A stretch of DNA of 64,000 nt from an uncultured Maribacter sp. (GTDB lineage: Bacteria; Bacteroidota; Bacteroidia; Flavobacteriales; Flavobacteriaceae): positions 868,001-932,000 of the forward strand of contig CANMKG010000001.1 in assembly GCA_947498505.1 (NCBI GenBank). Direction: 5' to 3'. This document shows, piece by piece, positions 52,983 through 61,327 of this stretch (the first letter of the stretch is position 1; the number at the start of each line of letters is the position of its first letter). Made by a program: the position numbers and the translations under genes. The notes below the pieces were generated by a model. The model did no database searches. It was not told the origin of the DNA and was given only the letters and a program-made list of their open reading frames with translations.

Positions 52983-53015
52983 AAAAAAGTCCCTAGAAAT
53001 TCTAGGGACTTTTTA
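52983..53015. terminator. Bidirectional terminator between M28 gene and tRNA-His
   Basis: AAAAAAGTCCCTAGAA (52983-52998) pairs with TTCTAGGGACTTTTT (53001-53015). The A-tract and T-tract on either side serve both strands, ending the M28 transcript and the minus-strand tRNA transcript. Confidence 0.85.
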
Positions 53016-53019
53016 TTTT

Positions 53020-53097
53020 TGGGGTGGAAGACCGGATTCGAACCGGCGGCCCTCGGTACCACAAACCGATGCTCTAACCAGCTGAGCTACAACCACC
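53020..53097 (-). tRNA. tRNA-His (GTG)
   Basis: The reverse complement folds as a tRNA: acceptor GTGGTTG, TA, D-arm GCTC..GAGC, anticodon arm TCGGT-TTGTGGT-ACCGA with anticodon GTG, T-arm GCCGG-TTCGAAT-CCGGT, acceptor CTTCCAC and encoded CCA. A G at -1 and C73 are the tRNA-His identity pair. Acceptor positions 5-68 and 6-67 are U-U, so the stem is imperfect. The interval to the kinase gene (53098-53448) is AT-rich with no other feature I can support. Confidence 0.93.
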
Positions 53098-53448
53098 ATT
53101 TGTAAGCGACGGCAAAGGTAATTTTTTTATTCCTTCTTTCAAAAAAGATTTTCATGTAAAATCTAAAAAAAATACATATAGCTAAAAATTATGAAGCTAC
53201 ACACTTTGTTTTCAATCAATTAGTAAAGCAAAAATCTTATGTAATTTATTGGGAACTTTATTCATTTTTTAATTGATTTAAAAATGCCAATTTTACTAAA
53301 ACCGATTGAAAGAAAAGACAAAACACAAATCATCGACGAAATGTATGTTTTTTACGTCAAAACACACAAAAAAATGCATTTCACAACATAAATTAGAAAT
53401 CAGCTCATTTGATTTTTATTTTTAACTCTTAAATCAATTAAAAACAGA

Positions 53449-55539
53449 ATGATTAAAGACAAAGCTTGCAGGAGTCGTAAGTTAACTTTTAAAAGTGTAA
53501 AACTTATACTCTTATGTGTTTTCGTCTTGTCCGTGTTTAGTAGCAACGGACAAGTGTCTGTTCATGATAGTTTACTTACACTTATAAACAAACAGCGTAA
53601 AACAAAAAGCTTTAGTAAAAAAGATACTTCCTATATAAAACTTATTACTCGGTTAAGTTATGAACTTAGGTATTACAAAGCAGATAGTTCATTAGCGCTA
53701 TCTAAGCAAGCTTTGAAATACAGTAGATCAGCAAACTATAAAGTGGGTGAAATTAAAGCCTTAATGGGGTTAGGTTTTTATCATTCTGATAAAGGAAGTT
53801 ATAAAAAAAGTATTTCTTACTTTAAACAAGCCCTTCATGCTGCAAAAGCTATAAACAACGTTTCGTTAGAACTCGACTGTTTAGGTAGAATTGCATCTCA
53901 GTACAGTTACTTAGGTAATGATGGAAAAGCATTGGAAGGATATTTGGAATGTATTGAAATTGCCACCAGAATTCAAGACAAGTTTATGCTTTCAATTCTA
54001 AATGAAAACATTGCTGGTTTATATAGTAATCAAAAAGACTTTGATGAGGCAATGGTTTACTATAAAAAGACAAAAAAAATTAATGAAGAACTTGGCAATC
54101 CAATATACTTCGCCGAGACTATGAGTAATATGGCCTCAGCATATGCAGATATGGGAGAGCTTGAATATGCTATGTATAATGTTAATTCTAGTATTACAAT
54201 TTTTGAGGATAAAAAGATATTAGATTGGCTTGCATACGCTTACGAAGTAAAAGGTAAGGTGTATTTAAAGCAAAAAAAATATAAATGGGCTCTTTATTGG
54301 TATAAGCAAAGTGAAATGCTTCATGAGCAACTTGAGGATGACCGTGCAGAAATTAGCTTACTAAATGGAATTGCGAAGGCTTATTTAGGTTTAAAAAAAG
54401 ATAACACCTCTAAACCCTTTGCATTGAAAGCTTATAATTTGGCAAAAAAAATTAATGATAAAGACGGTATTGTAGAATGTGCAAATACGCTTTATAAACT
54501 AAACAAAAACAAAGGGGATTTTAAAACGGCACTAATTTATCATGAAATTTTCCAAGCATCTTCTGACTCCATAAACAAAAATAAAAACAGGAAAGGTCTT
54601 ACCATGTTGAAAACCAAAATTGAACATGAAAAGCAAAAGGAAGAACTTATTCTCGCAAATGAAGAGGCGTTAACTAAACAGAAAGTATATGTATACATTT
54701 CACTAACAGTATTACTTGTTTTTATTGGGCTTACCTTATTCATAAGAAGAAATGAAAGGATTCAGACCGGTTTAAATGTTGAATTAAAGTCTAAAACAAA
54801 AAAACTTCAAATCAGCGAAAAGGAGCTTAAAGAAATTAATACCACAAAAGATAGATTATTTTCCATTATTGGACATGATTTAAGAGGACCTATTGGAGCT
54901 TTTCAAGGTTTATTAAAGTTGTTTAAAGATGGGGAAATGTCCAAAGAAGAATTTCTAAGCTTTGTTCCAAAACTTAGAAAAGATATCGACAACATTTCTT
55001 TTACACTCAACAATTTACTTTCATGGGGGCATACGCAAATGAATGGAGCTACAACAAAACCTTCTCTAGTTTCGATAGACGAGTTAGTTAATGAAAATGT
55101 AAGCTTACTTTCTGAAGTCGCTAACAACAAATCTATTAAACTTGTAAACAACATTCCGCTTAATACTGTGGCATGGTCCGATAATAATCAAATAGATATT
55201 GTAGTAAGAAACCTCCTGAGTAACGCCATAAAATTTACTCCAGAAAACGGTGTCATTACAATCGGAGCCGTCCAAAGAGTAAATCACTGGGAGATTTCAG
55301 TTAGGGATACTGGAATTGGAATGGATGAAAAAACTCAAAAGCAAATTTTTGAGAACAATAGTACTTATACCACATACGGAACTAATGAAGAAAAGGGAAC
55401 AGGATTGGGGCTAAACTTATGTAAAGAAATGGTCGAAAAAAATAAGGGTAAACTTTGGGTTGAAAGTTCTTTAAACAAAGGGTCTTGCTTTTATTTTACA
55501 GTTCCTAAGGGAAAAAGAAGTTTCAAAAAAATCGCGTAA
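53449..55539 (+). CDS. TPR-containing sensor histidine kinase, tandem copy 1
   Basis: A 696-residue protein: signal/anchor near residues 18-38, about eight TPR repeats in 55-395 (AKAYLGLKKDNTSKPFALKA and similar), a membrane helix YVYISLTVLLVFIGLTLFI near 408-426, a short coiled coil, the HisKA H-box FSIIGHDLRGP with His476, and HATPase motifs (NQIDIVVRNLLSNAIKFTP, DTGIGMD, GTGLGLNLCKEM). There is no receiver or output domain and no adjacent response regulator. A closely related copy follows. The input domain lies in the periplasm. Confidence 0.93.
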   Translation: MIKDKACRSRKLTFKSVKLILLCVFVLSVFSSNGQVSVHDSLLTLINKQRKTKSFSKKDTSYIKLITRLSYELRYYKADSSLALSKQALKYSRSANYKVGEIKALMGLGFYHSDKGSYKKSISYFKQALHAAKAINNVSLELDCLGRIASQYSYLGNDGKALEGYLECIEIATRIQDKFMLSILNENIAGLYSNQKDFDEAMVYYKKTKKINEELGNPIYFAETMSNMASAYADMGELEYAMYNVNSSITIFEDKKILDWLAYAYEVKGKVYLKQKKYKWALYWYKQSEMLHEQLEDDRAEISLLNGIAKAYLGLKKDNTSKPFALKAYNLAKKINDKDGIVECANTLYKLNKNKGDFKTALIYHEIFQASSDSINKNKNRKGLTMLKTKIEHEKQKEELILANEEALTKQKVYVYISLTVLLVFIGLTLFIRRNERIQTGLNVELKSKTKKLQISEKELKEINTTKDRLFSIIGHDLRGPIGAFQGLLKLFKDGEMSKEEFLSFVPKLRKDIDNISFTLNNLLSWGHTQMNGATTKPSLVSIDELVNENVSLLSEVANNKSIKLVNNIPLNTVAWSDNNQIDIVVRNLLSNAIKFTPENGVITIGAVQRVNHWEISVRDTGIGMDEKTQKQIFENNSTYTTYGTNEEKGTGLGLNLCKEMVEKNKGKLWVESSLNKGSCFYFTVPKGKRSFKKIA

Positions 55540-55721
55540 TAACTTCTCAAAGAAGGAAAATAATTTAATTCTAATTTTAAAGCTTATTGGTTTTCTTAAT
55601 CTATGGTACCTATTTTTTTTTTAAATTGTAGTAATTGGGAAGCAAAAGGCAAACTAGGTTTGTATTTTTTTAAATCAATAATCCTACTACTCCTTTAAAT
55701 TCTTTCTTTGGTTATGATAAT

Positions 55722-57800
55722 ATGATTATAGTTTTTTTCAACTCTTATAAATCACAAAAATTCTTCTTCCAAAGTATTGCCCCTGCCCTTATTTTTCTTC
55801 TTTCTTTTTTTCAAGTTAATTCCCAAAAGATAAAACAGGATAGTATAAAAAAGGAAATTGAGTTAAAACTTAGCCAGAAAAACTTTACTCCTAATGACAC
55901 CACATATATTAACCTTTTAAATAGCTTAGCATATGAAATTAAATATTACAACGTTGATAGTGTGTTAACATTATCAAATCAATCATTACAATTAAGTTCT
56001 GAAATAAACTACTTAGACGGAAAAATAAAAGCTCACGCAAACCTTGGTGATTATTATGCTGATGCTGGCTATTTAAAAAAAGGCAGAAATCATTTAAAAA
56101 AAGCAATTGAAATACTTAATGACCAGAACACCATAAATAAACTTTATGTGGACATTAAAAGTAAAATGTCAGGATTATATCTTAAGGAAAATAACTTCAC
56201 CAAAGCGCTTAACGGATATTTAGAATGCATTGAACTGGCAAAAAAAATTGACTACAATATTCGAATTTCTTCTAGCTACGAAGACATAGCCTACCTCTTT
56301 GTGCATCAAAAAGATTATGTAGAAGCCGTAAAATATTACAAAAAAGTAATTGAAGCAGCTAAAAAAGAGGCGGAACCTGGTTATTACGCTGGTATATTTA
56401 CCAATTTAGCAGCTGTGTATGTGAAAATGAACGATTTAGAGAATGCTAGAAAAAATATAGATAAAAGCATTCAATATTTTGAAAAAACTAATAAACTGGA
56501 TTGGCTTGGGTATGCCTACACAATTAGAGGTTCTATTTATTTGTTAAAAAATGAGTTCGATGAAAGTCTTAACTGGTTACTAAAAGCTGAAAATATTTTT
56601 AAAAATTTAGACGATGAAAGAAGCGAAATATTTTTATACATCGAACTTGCTAAAAACTATAAATCTTTAAAAAAAAGTGAATTGGCTATTAAATATGGCT
56701 TGAGAGGATATAATCTAGCTGTTAAAACAAAAAACCCTAGGGGAATTCGAGAATCTGTCGAAGTACTTTACAAAATTAACAAAAGTGAAAATAATTTTGA
56801 GGAAGCATTAGCATACCATGAGCTTCACAAAAAACTATCAGACTCCGCTCAAAGCATTGAAAATCAATCAATTTTAGTTGCTTATAAAAGTAAGCTACTA
56901 CACGATATCGAAAAAAAAGAATTAATTATAAAAAACGAAAAGGCACTCTATAACCAAAAAAAATACATTTATCTTTCCATTTTCTTTTTAATAATAGCAG
57001 CTGTAATAATCACCTTTGTAACTCTAAACAAAAGAGCTTTAAAAAAGATTAACACAGAACTAAACATAAAAAAAGAAGCCCTTGAAGAAAGTGAAAAAGA
57101 ATTAAAAGAACTAAACAAAACCAAAGACCGCCTTTTTTCTATAATTGGTCATGATTTAAGGGGTCCAATTGGCGCTTTTAAAGAGCTTTTGAAACTTTTT
57201 GACAGTGGATTATTATCAAAAGAAGAATTACTTGGCTTTGTTCCAAGAATAAAAAAGGACATTATAAATATATCATTCACCTTAAATAATTTACTCTCAT
57301 GGGGACAGTCTCAAATGAAAGGTAGTTCCATACAACCTAAAAAGATTTCCTTATATAAATTAATTCAAGAAAATAGTAACCTACTGGAAGAGATAACCCA
57401 TAAAAAGGGTATTACAATTTTAAACAATGTTCCTACTTCAGTTTACGTTTGGGCAGATAAAAACCAAATAGATGTGGTAATCAGAAATTTAATGAGTAAC
57501 GCTATTAAATTTACACCAAAAAATGGCAAAATAACCTTAACTACCACCGAACAACAAAACAGTTGGCAAGTTGAAGTTAGCGACAATGGCATTGGTATGG
57601 ATAAGAAAAAAACCAAGCATCTTTTTCTTAAAAACAATAATAAATCTACTTATGGAACTGAAAACGAAAAAGGCACAGGCCTTGGTTTGATACTATGTAA
57701 AGAAATGATTGAAAAAAACAATGGTACAATTTGGGTAAAAAGCATACCAAATAAAGGCTCTTCCTTTTTCTTTACTTTACCAAAGGAAAAGCTAGATTAG
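55722..57800 (+). CDS. TPR-containing sensor histidine kinase, tandem copy 2
   Basis: A 692-residue paralogue of the previous kinase with the same order: signal segment (SIAPALIFLLSFFQVNSQ), TPR repeats in about 55-395, a membrane helix (YIYLSIFFLIIAAVIITFV), H-box FSIIGHDLRGP with His477, and HATPase motifs (NQIDVVIRNLMSNAIKFTP, DNGIGMD, GTGLGLILCKEM). The kinase core is more similar between the copies than the TPR sensor. Its last 9 bases overlap the convergent bshB1 gene. No partner regulator is seen nearby. Confidence 0.93.
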   Translation: MIIVFFNSYKSQKFFFQSIAPALIFLLSFFQVNSQKIKQDSIKKEIELKLSQKNFTPNDTTYINLLNSLAYEIKYYNVDSVLTLSNQSLQLSSEINYLDGKIKAHANLGDYYADAGYLKKGRNHLKKAIEILNDQNTINKLYVDIKSKMSGLYLKENNFTKALNGYLECIELAKKIDYNIRISSSYEDIAYLFVHQKDYVEAVKYYKKVIEAAKKEAEPGYYAGIFTNLAAVYVKMNDLENARKNIDKSIQYFEKTNKLDWLGYAYTIRGSIYLLKNEFDESLNWLLKAENIFKNLDDERSEIFLYIELAKNYKSLKKSELAIKYGLRGYNLAVKTKNPRGIRESVEVLYKINKSENNFEEALAYHELHKKLSDSAQSIENQSILVAYKSKLLHDIEKKELIIKNEKALYNQKKYIYLSIFFLIIAAVIITFVTLNKRALKKINTELNIKKEALEESEKELKELNKTKDRLFSIIGHDLRGPIGAFKELLKLFDSGLLSKEELLGFVPRIKKDIINISFTLNNLLSWGQSQMKGSSIQPKKISLYKLIQENSNLLEEITHKKGITILNNVPTSVYVWADKNQIDVVIRNLMSNAIKFTPKNGKITLTTTEQQNSWQVEVSDNGIGMDKKKTKHLFLKNNNKSTYGTENEKGTGLGLILCKEMIEKNNGTIWVKSIPNKGSSFFFTLPKEKLD

Positions 57801-58508
57801 GTCATCTAACTTTTCTACCGCAACAAAACGTTCAGCTGTAAAGCCCTCTGCATAATCAACTCCGACTAGTCTACCTAAATCTCTGGCTCTATAATTAACG
57901 CTGTCAATAAAATTTTTACTGCTTATAGGAGTTTCAGGCTCATCACTATTAGGATCGTGAAATTGAGATGAATACGCTAAAATAGAGGCCGTTTTTTTAT
58001 CAATAAAATCGGAAATGTTTACTACAAAATCTGGTTCTAAATTTTTCCATTGAATGTAATGATATACAACTTTGGGTCTCCAAGCATTTTGTTCTTCACC
58101 GTCTATCTGAGTTTGTATTTTTATAAGTCCACTTAAAAAGCAAGCATCACTTACCAATTTACTTCCTTTACCATGGTCAATATGCCTATCATCAATTGCA
58201 TTACATAATACAATTTCAGGTTGGTACTTTCTAACTTGTTCAATAATTTTTAATTGATGTTCTTTATCATTTATAAAAAAACCATCCGCAAATTTTAAAT
58301 TATCTCGTACAACGACTCCCAATATTTCCGCAGCGTTGTTGGCTTCCATATCTCGAATTTCTGCTGACCCTCGAGTTCCTAGTTCACCTCGCGTTAAGTC
58401 TATTATACCTATTTTTTTACCATTAGCAATTTCCTTTGCTATTGTACCCCCCGCTCCAAGTTCGGCATCATCTGGGTGCGCACCAAAAACCAATATATCT
58501 AATTTCAT
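57792..58508 (-). CDS. bshB1: Bacillithiol biosynthesis deacetylase BshB1
   Basis: A 238-residue zinc LmbE-like deacetylase. The metal motif AHPDDAELGAGG (10-21) with His11 and Asp14 is typical, as are IDLTRGELGTRGS and the third His in CNAIDDRHIDHGKGSKLV. It removes the acetyl group of GlcNAc-malate in bacillithiol synthesis, the main low-molecular-weight thiol of many Bacteroidetes. It is convergent with the kinase and overlaps its stop by 9 bases. The Cys/Met PLP enzyme lies upstream, a functional link to thiol metabolism. Confidence 0.94.
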   Translation of the reverse strand: MKLDILVFGAHPDDAELGAGGTIAKEIANGKKIGIIDLTRGELGTRGSAEIRDMEANNAAEILGVVVRDNLKFADGFFINDKEHQLKIIEQVRKYQPEIVLCNAIDDRHIDHGKGSKLVSDACFLSGLIKIQTQIDGEEQNAWRPKVVYHYIQWKNLEPDFVVNISDFIDKKTASILAYSSQFHDPNSDEPETPISSKNFIDSVNYRARDLGRLVGVDYAEGFTAERFVAVEKLDDLI

Positions 58509-58543
58509 ATTTTTTTAAATCTGAGTAAAAGTCGTAATACTTT

Positions 58544-59698
58544 TTACTTTCTTACTTTTTCTATCGCTTGTTCTATGTCAGCAATTAAATCCTCAGGCTC
58601 TTCAATACCTACAGAAAAACGAATTAAACCATCAGCAATTCCCTGACGCTTGCGCTCATCTGCTCCCATTAACGAATGAGATGTTTTACTTGGTGATAAA
58701 ACTGTACTCTCTACCCCTGCTAAACTCATAGATGATTTTATTAAGGTAAGAGCTTTTTGAAATTGATAAGCGTCCAAGTTCTCGTTCAATTCAAAAGAAA
58801 GCATACCTCCAAACCCTCTCATTTGTGATTTTGCAAGCTTATGATTTGGATGAGATGGTAAACCCGGATAATAAACGAGTTTAATATCCTTGTGTTCAAA
58901 TAAATACTCTGCCATTTTTTGAGCATTTTTATTCTGAGCATTAACTCTAATCCCCATAGTTTTCATACTTCGTTCTAGTAACCAGACCGTGTAATCACTT
59001 AAACTTCCACCCAAATTTTTTCCTAAATGAAAGATTCTTTTTATGTTTTCCTTGTTTGAAGCTACCGCTCCTGCACATATATCTGAATGCCCTCCCATAT
59101 ATTTAGTTGCACTATGTATAACTACATCTATCCCATAATCTATAGGGTTCTGGTTAATAGGGCTTGCAAAAGTATTATCTATCATTGAAATCAAATTATA
59201 CTTTTTGGCTAAACTTGAAATAGCCTCCAAATCAATTATCGTTAATAACGGATTTGAAGGCGTTTCAATATAAATTACTTTAGTGTTTTTTTGAATTTTA
59301 TCTTCAAAATCTTTTACGGATATTCCGTCAGCAAAAGAATAGGCTATTCCAAACTTATCAAACTCTTCAGTCGCAAGATTATAAGTGCCACCGTACAATG
59401 CCCGTTGCATTACAATATGATCTCCTGCTTTTAAAAACGCTAATAAAGTAGTACTTACTGCTGCCATTCCACTTCCAAAAATCAAAGCGGCTTCAGTGTG
59501 TTCTAACGCTGCTACTTTTTTACAAAGTGCTTCTTGATTAGGTGTATTAAAATAACGAGGATATCTTTTAACGTCAACATCTTCGAAAGCATAGGAAGAA
59601 CTCATGTATAATGGAGAAACTGCTCCTTTAAATTGTTCATCTTTAACTTCTCCAACATGCGTACAAATTGTATTGATTCCCTTTATATTTTTAGCCAT
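58544..59698 (-). CDS. Cys/Met metabolism PLP-dependent enzyme
   Basis: A 384-residue member of the cystathionine gamma-synthase/methionine gamma-lyase group. The pyridoxal phosphate Lys is 199 in HSATKYMGGHSD, the phosphate-binding GSGMAAVSTT is near 75, and MIDNTFASP supplies the conserved Asp. The specific reaction (gamma-synthase, gamma-lyase or O-acetylhomoserine sulfhydrylase) cannot be settled by eye. It lies just upstream of bshB1 on the same strand (about 36 bases) and may share transcription with it. Confidence 0.9.
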   Translation of the reverse strand: MAKNIKGINTICTHVGEVKDEQFKGAVSPLYMSSSYAFEDVDVKRYPRYFNTPNQEALCKKVAALEHTEAALIFGSGMAAVSTTLLAFLKAGDHIVMQRALYGGTYNLATEEFDKFGIAYSFADGISVKDFEDKIQKNTKVIYIETPSNPLLTIIDLEAISSLAKKYNLISMIDNTFASPINQNPIDYGIDVVIHSATKYMGGHSDICAGAVASNKENIKRIFHLGKNLGGSLSDYTVWLLERSMKTMGIRVNAQNKNAQKMAEYLFEHKDIKLVYYPGLPSHPNHKLAKSQMRGFGGMLSFELNENLDAYQFQKALTLIKSSMSLAGVESTVLSPSKTSHSLMGADERKRQGIADGLIRFSVGIEEPEDLIADIEQAIEKVRK

Positions 59699-59738
59699 AT
59701 CAAGTGATTTTGAATTAAGCTAAAGTTACAAAAATCGC

Positions 59739-61148
59739 CTAAACTAAAGTTTGTTTCCAATGACCTTTTCTAAACCAAAAAATAGAAATAATTGCCAACA
59801 AAATTTGTGCTATCGTAATCGCCAAGAATACTCCAAGAGGTCCTAAATCAAAGGTAATTGCAAAAATGTAAGCAATAGGCAATTGAAATAGCCAAAAAGA
59901 TATTAAGTTAATTTTTGTTGGAGTTTTAGTATCCCCTGCCCCATTAAATGCTTGAGGAACTACCAAACCATACGCATAAAAGATATAACCTAACGCTATG
60001 ACCTGTAAGCATAACCCACCATTTTCTACGACTACAGAATTAGTGTTAAACCAAGCTATTATTTCATGAGCAAATAGCAAATATGCCACAGATACTATAC
60101 CCATAAATATGGCATTATACTTTCCAGTAATCCAGACCGATTTTTCTGCTCTATCGGGTTGTTTAGCTCCTAGGTTTTGACCAACCAAAGTAGCTGCGGC
60201 ATTACTCATTCCCCATGCTGGCATCATGGTAAACATAATTACACGTATAGCAATGGTATAACCAGCCAGGGCTTCGCTACCAAATTCAGACATCATACGC
60301 ATTAAAAATACCCAGCTACTTGTACCAATTAAAAATTGAGCAATTCCTCCTAATGAAATTTTAACAAGATTAAAAATCAATTTAATATTAAGCACCAAAT
60401 CAGAAAATCCAATTTTAATTCTGCTCCACCCAAAAAACAGTACTAACAATTGTATAAGTACAGCCGTGCCTCTCCCTATATTTGTGGCTATTGCAGCCCC
60501 CATAACACCATACTCTGGTATTGGTCCCCACCCGAAAATAAATATAGGATCAAGTATAATGTTTAATCCATTAGAGATAATCAAAACCCACATGGCAATT
60601 GAAGCATCACCCGCTCCTCTAAATATTGCGTTTATCAGAAAAAGTAACAAAATAGTAATATTCCCTCCGAGCAATAATTGAGTGTAACCATACCCTTCTT
60701 TGATAACATCTGGTTCCGCCCCCATTAATTGAAGAATTTCCTTGGCATACACAAAACCAAAAGCTCCAATAAAAATGGACAGCAAAATCCCTAAAGCTAT
60801 TGCTTGCACTGCTGATTGTCTTGCTCCTTGTATATCTTTTTCACCAACCCTACGTGCTACAATTGCAGCAGCAGCCATACTTAAACCTATTGCTACAGCA
60901 TAAATTAGGGTAACAACGGATTCCGTTAAACCAATTGTAGCAACTGCATTAACGCTTACCTGAGATACATACGCAATGTCTACTAATGCAAAAACCGATT
61001 CCATGCACATTTCTAATATCATAGGAATGGAAAGCATAACTATCGCTTTGCGAATACTACCTGAAGTAAAATCGGTTTGCTTGCCAGTTATGGCATCAAT
61101 AAAATGTTTGAATATATTATTAAAAGAAAATTTATTTTGAGAACTCAT
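59739..61148 (-). CDS. MATE family efflux transporter
   Basis: A 469-residue protein with twelve helices and the MATE (NorM-like) pattern, including AVIGLTES-like loops (NAVATIGLTESVVTLIYAVA) and the repeated LNIILDPIFIFGWGP segment. It exports drugs or metabolites using a sodium or proton gradient. It stands between the Cys/Met enzyme and the cytochrome biogenesis gene. The ATG is clear and the length is normal. Confidence 0.92.
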   Translation of the reverse strand: MSSQNKFSFNNIFKHFIDAITGKQTDFTSGSIRKAIVMLSIPMILEMCMESVFALVDIAYVSQVSVNAVATIGLTESVVTLIYAVAIGLSMAAAAIVARRVGEKDIQGARQSAVQAIALGILLSIFIGAFGFVYAKEILQLMGAEPDVIKEGYGYTQLLLGGNITILLLFLINAIFRGAGDASIAMWVLIISNGLNIILDPIFIFGWGPIPEYGVMGAAIATNIGRGTAVLIQLLVLFFGWSRIKIGFSDLVLNIKLIFNLVKISLGGIAQFLIGTSSWVFLMRMMSEFGSEALAGYTIAIRVIMFTMMPAWGMSNAAATLVGQNLGAKQPDRAEKSVWITGKYNAIFMGIVSVAYLLFAHEIIAWFNTNSVVVENGGLCLQVIALGYIFYAYGLVVPQAFNGAGDTKTPTKINLISFWLFQLPIAYIFAITFDLGPLGVFLAITIAQILLAIISIFWFRKGHWKQTLV

Positions 61149-61327
61149 TATAAAAAAATTATGTTAATGAAAGAAAAAAACAGATAAGATGGTTGAAGTA
61201 ATTTGAAAATCCAAACTACTTCTTAGGCACAATCCCTAAGACATCTTTTTTGTAAAACATAATTCTTATAACTTCATAATGACACAAATAAAAGTATTTT
61301 TTTCTTACAAAATGAATAAAGCAATAA

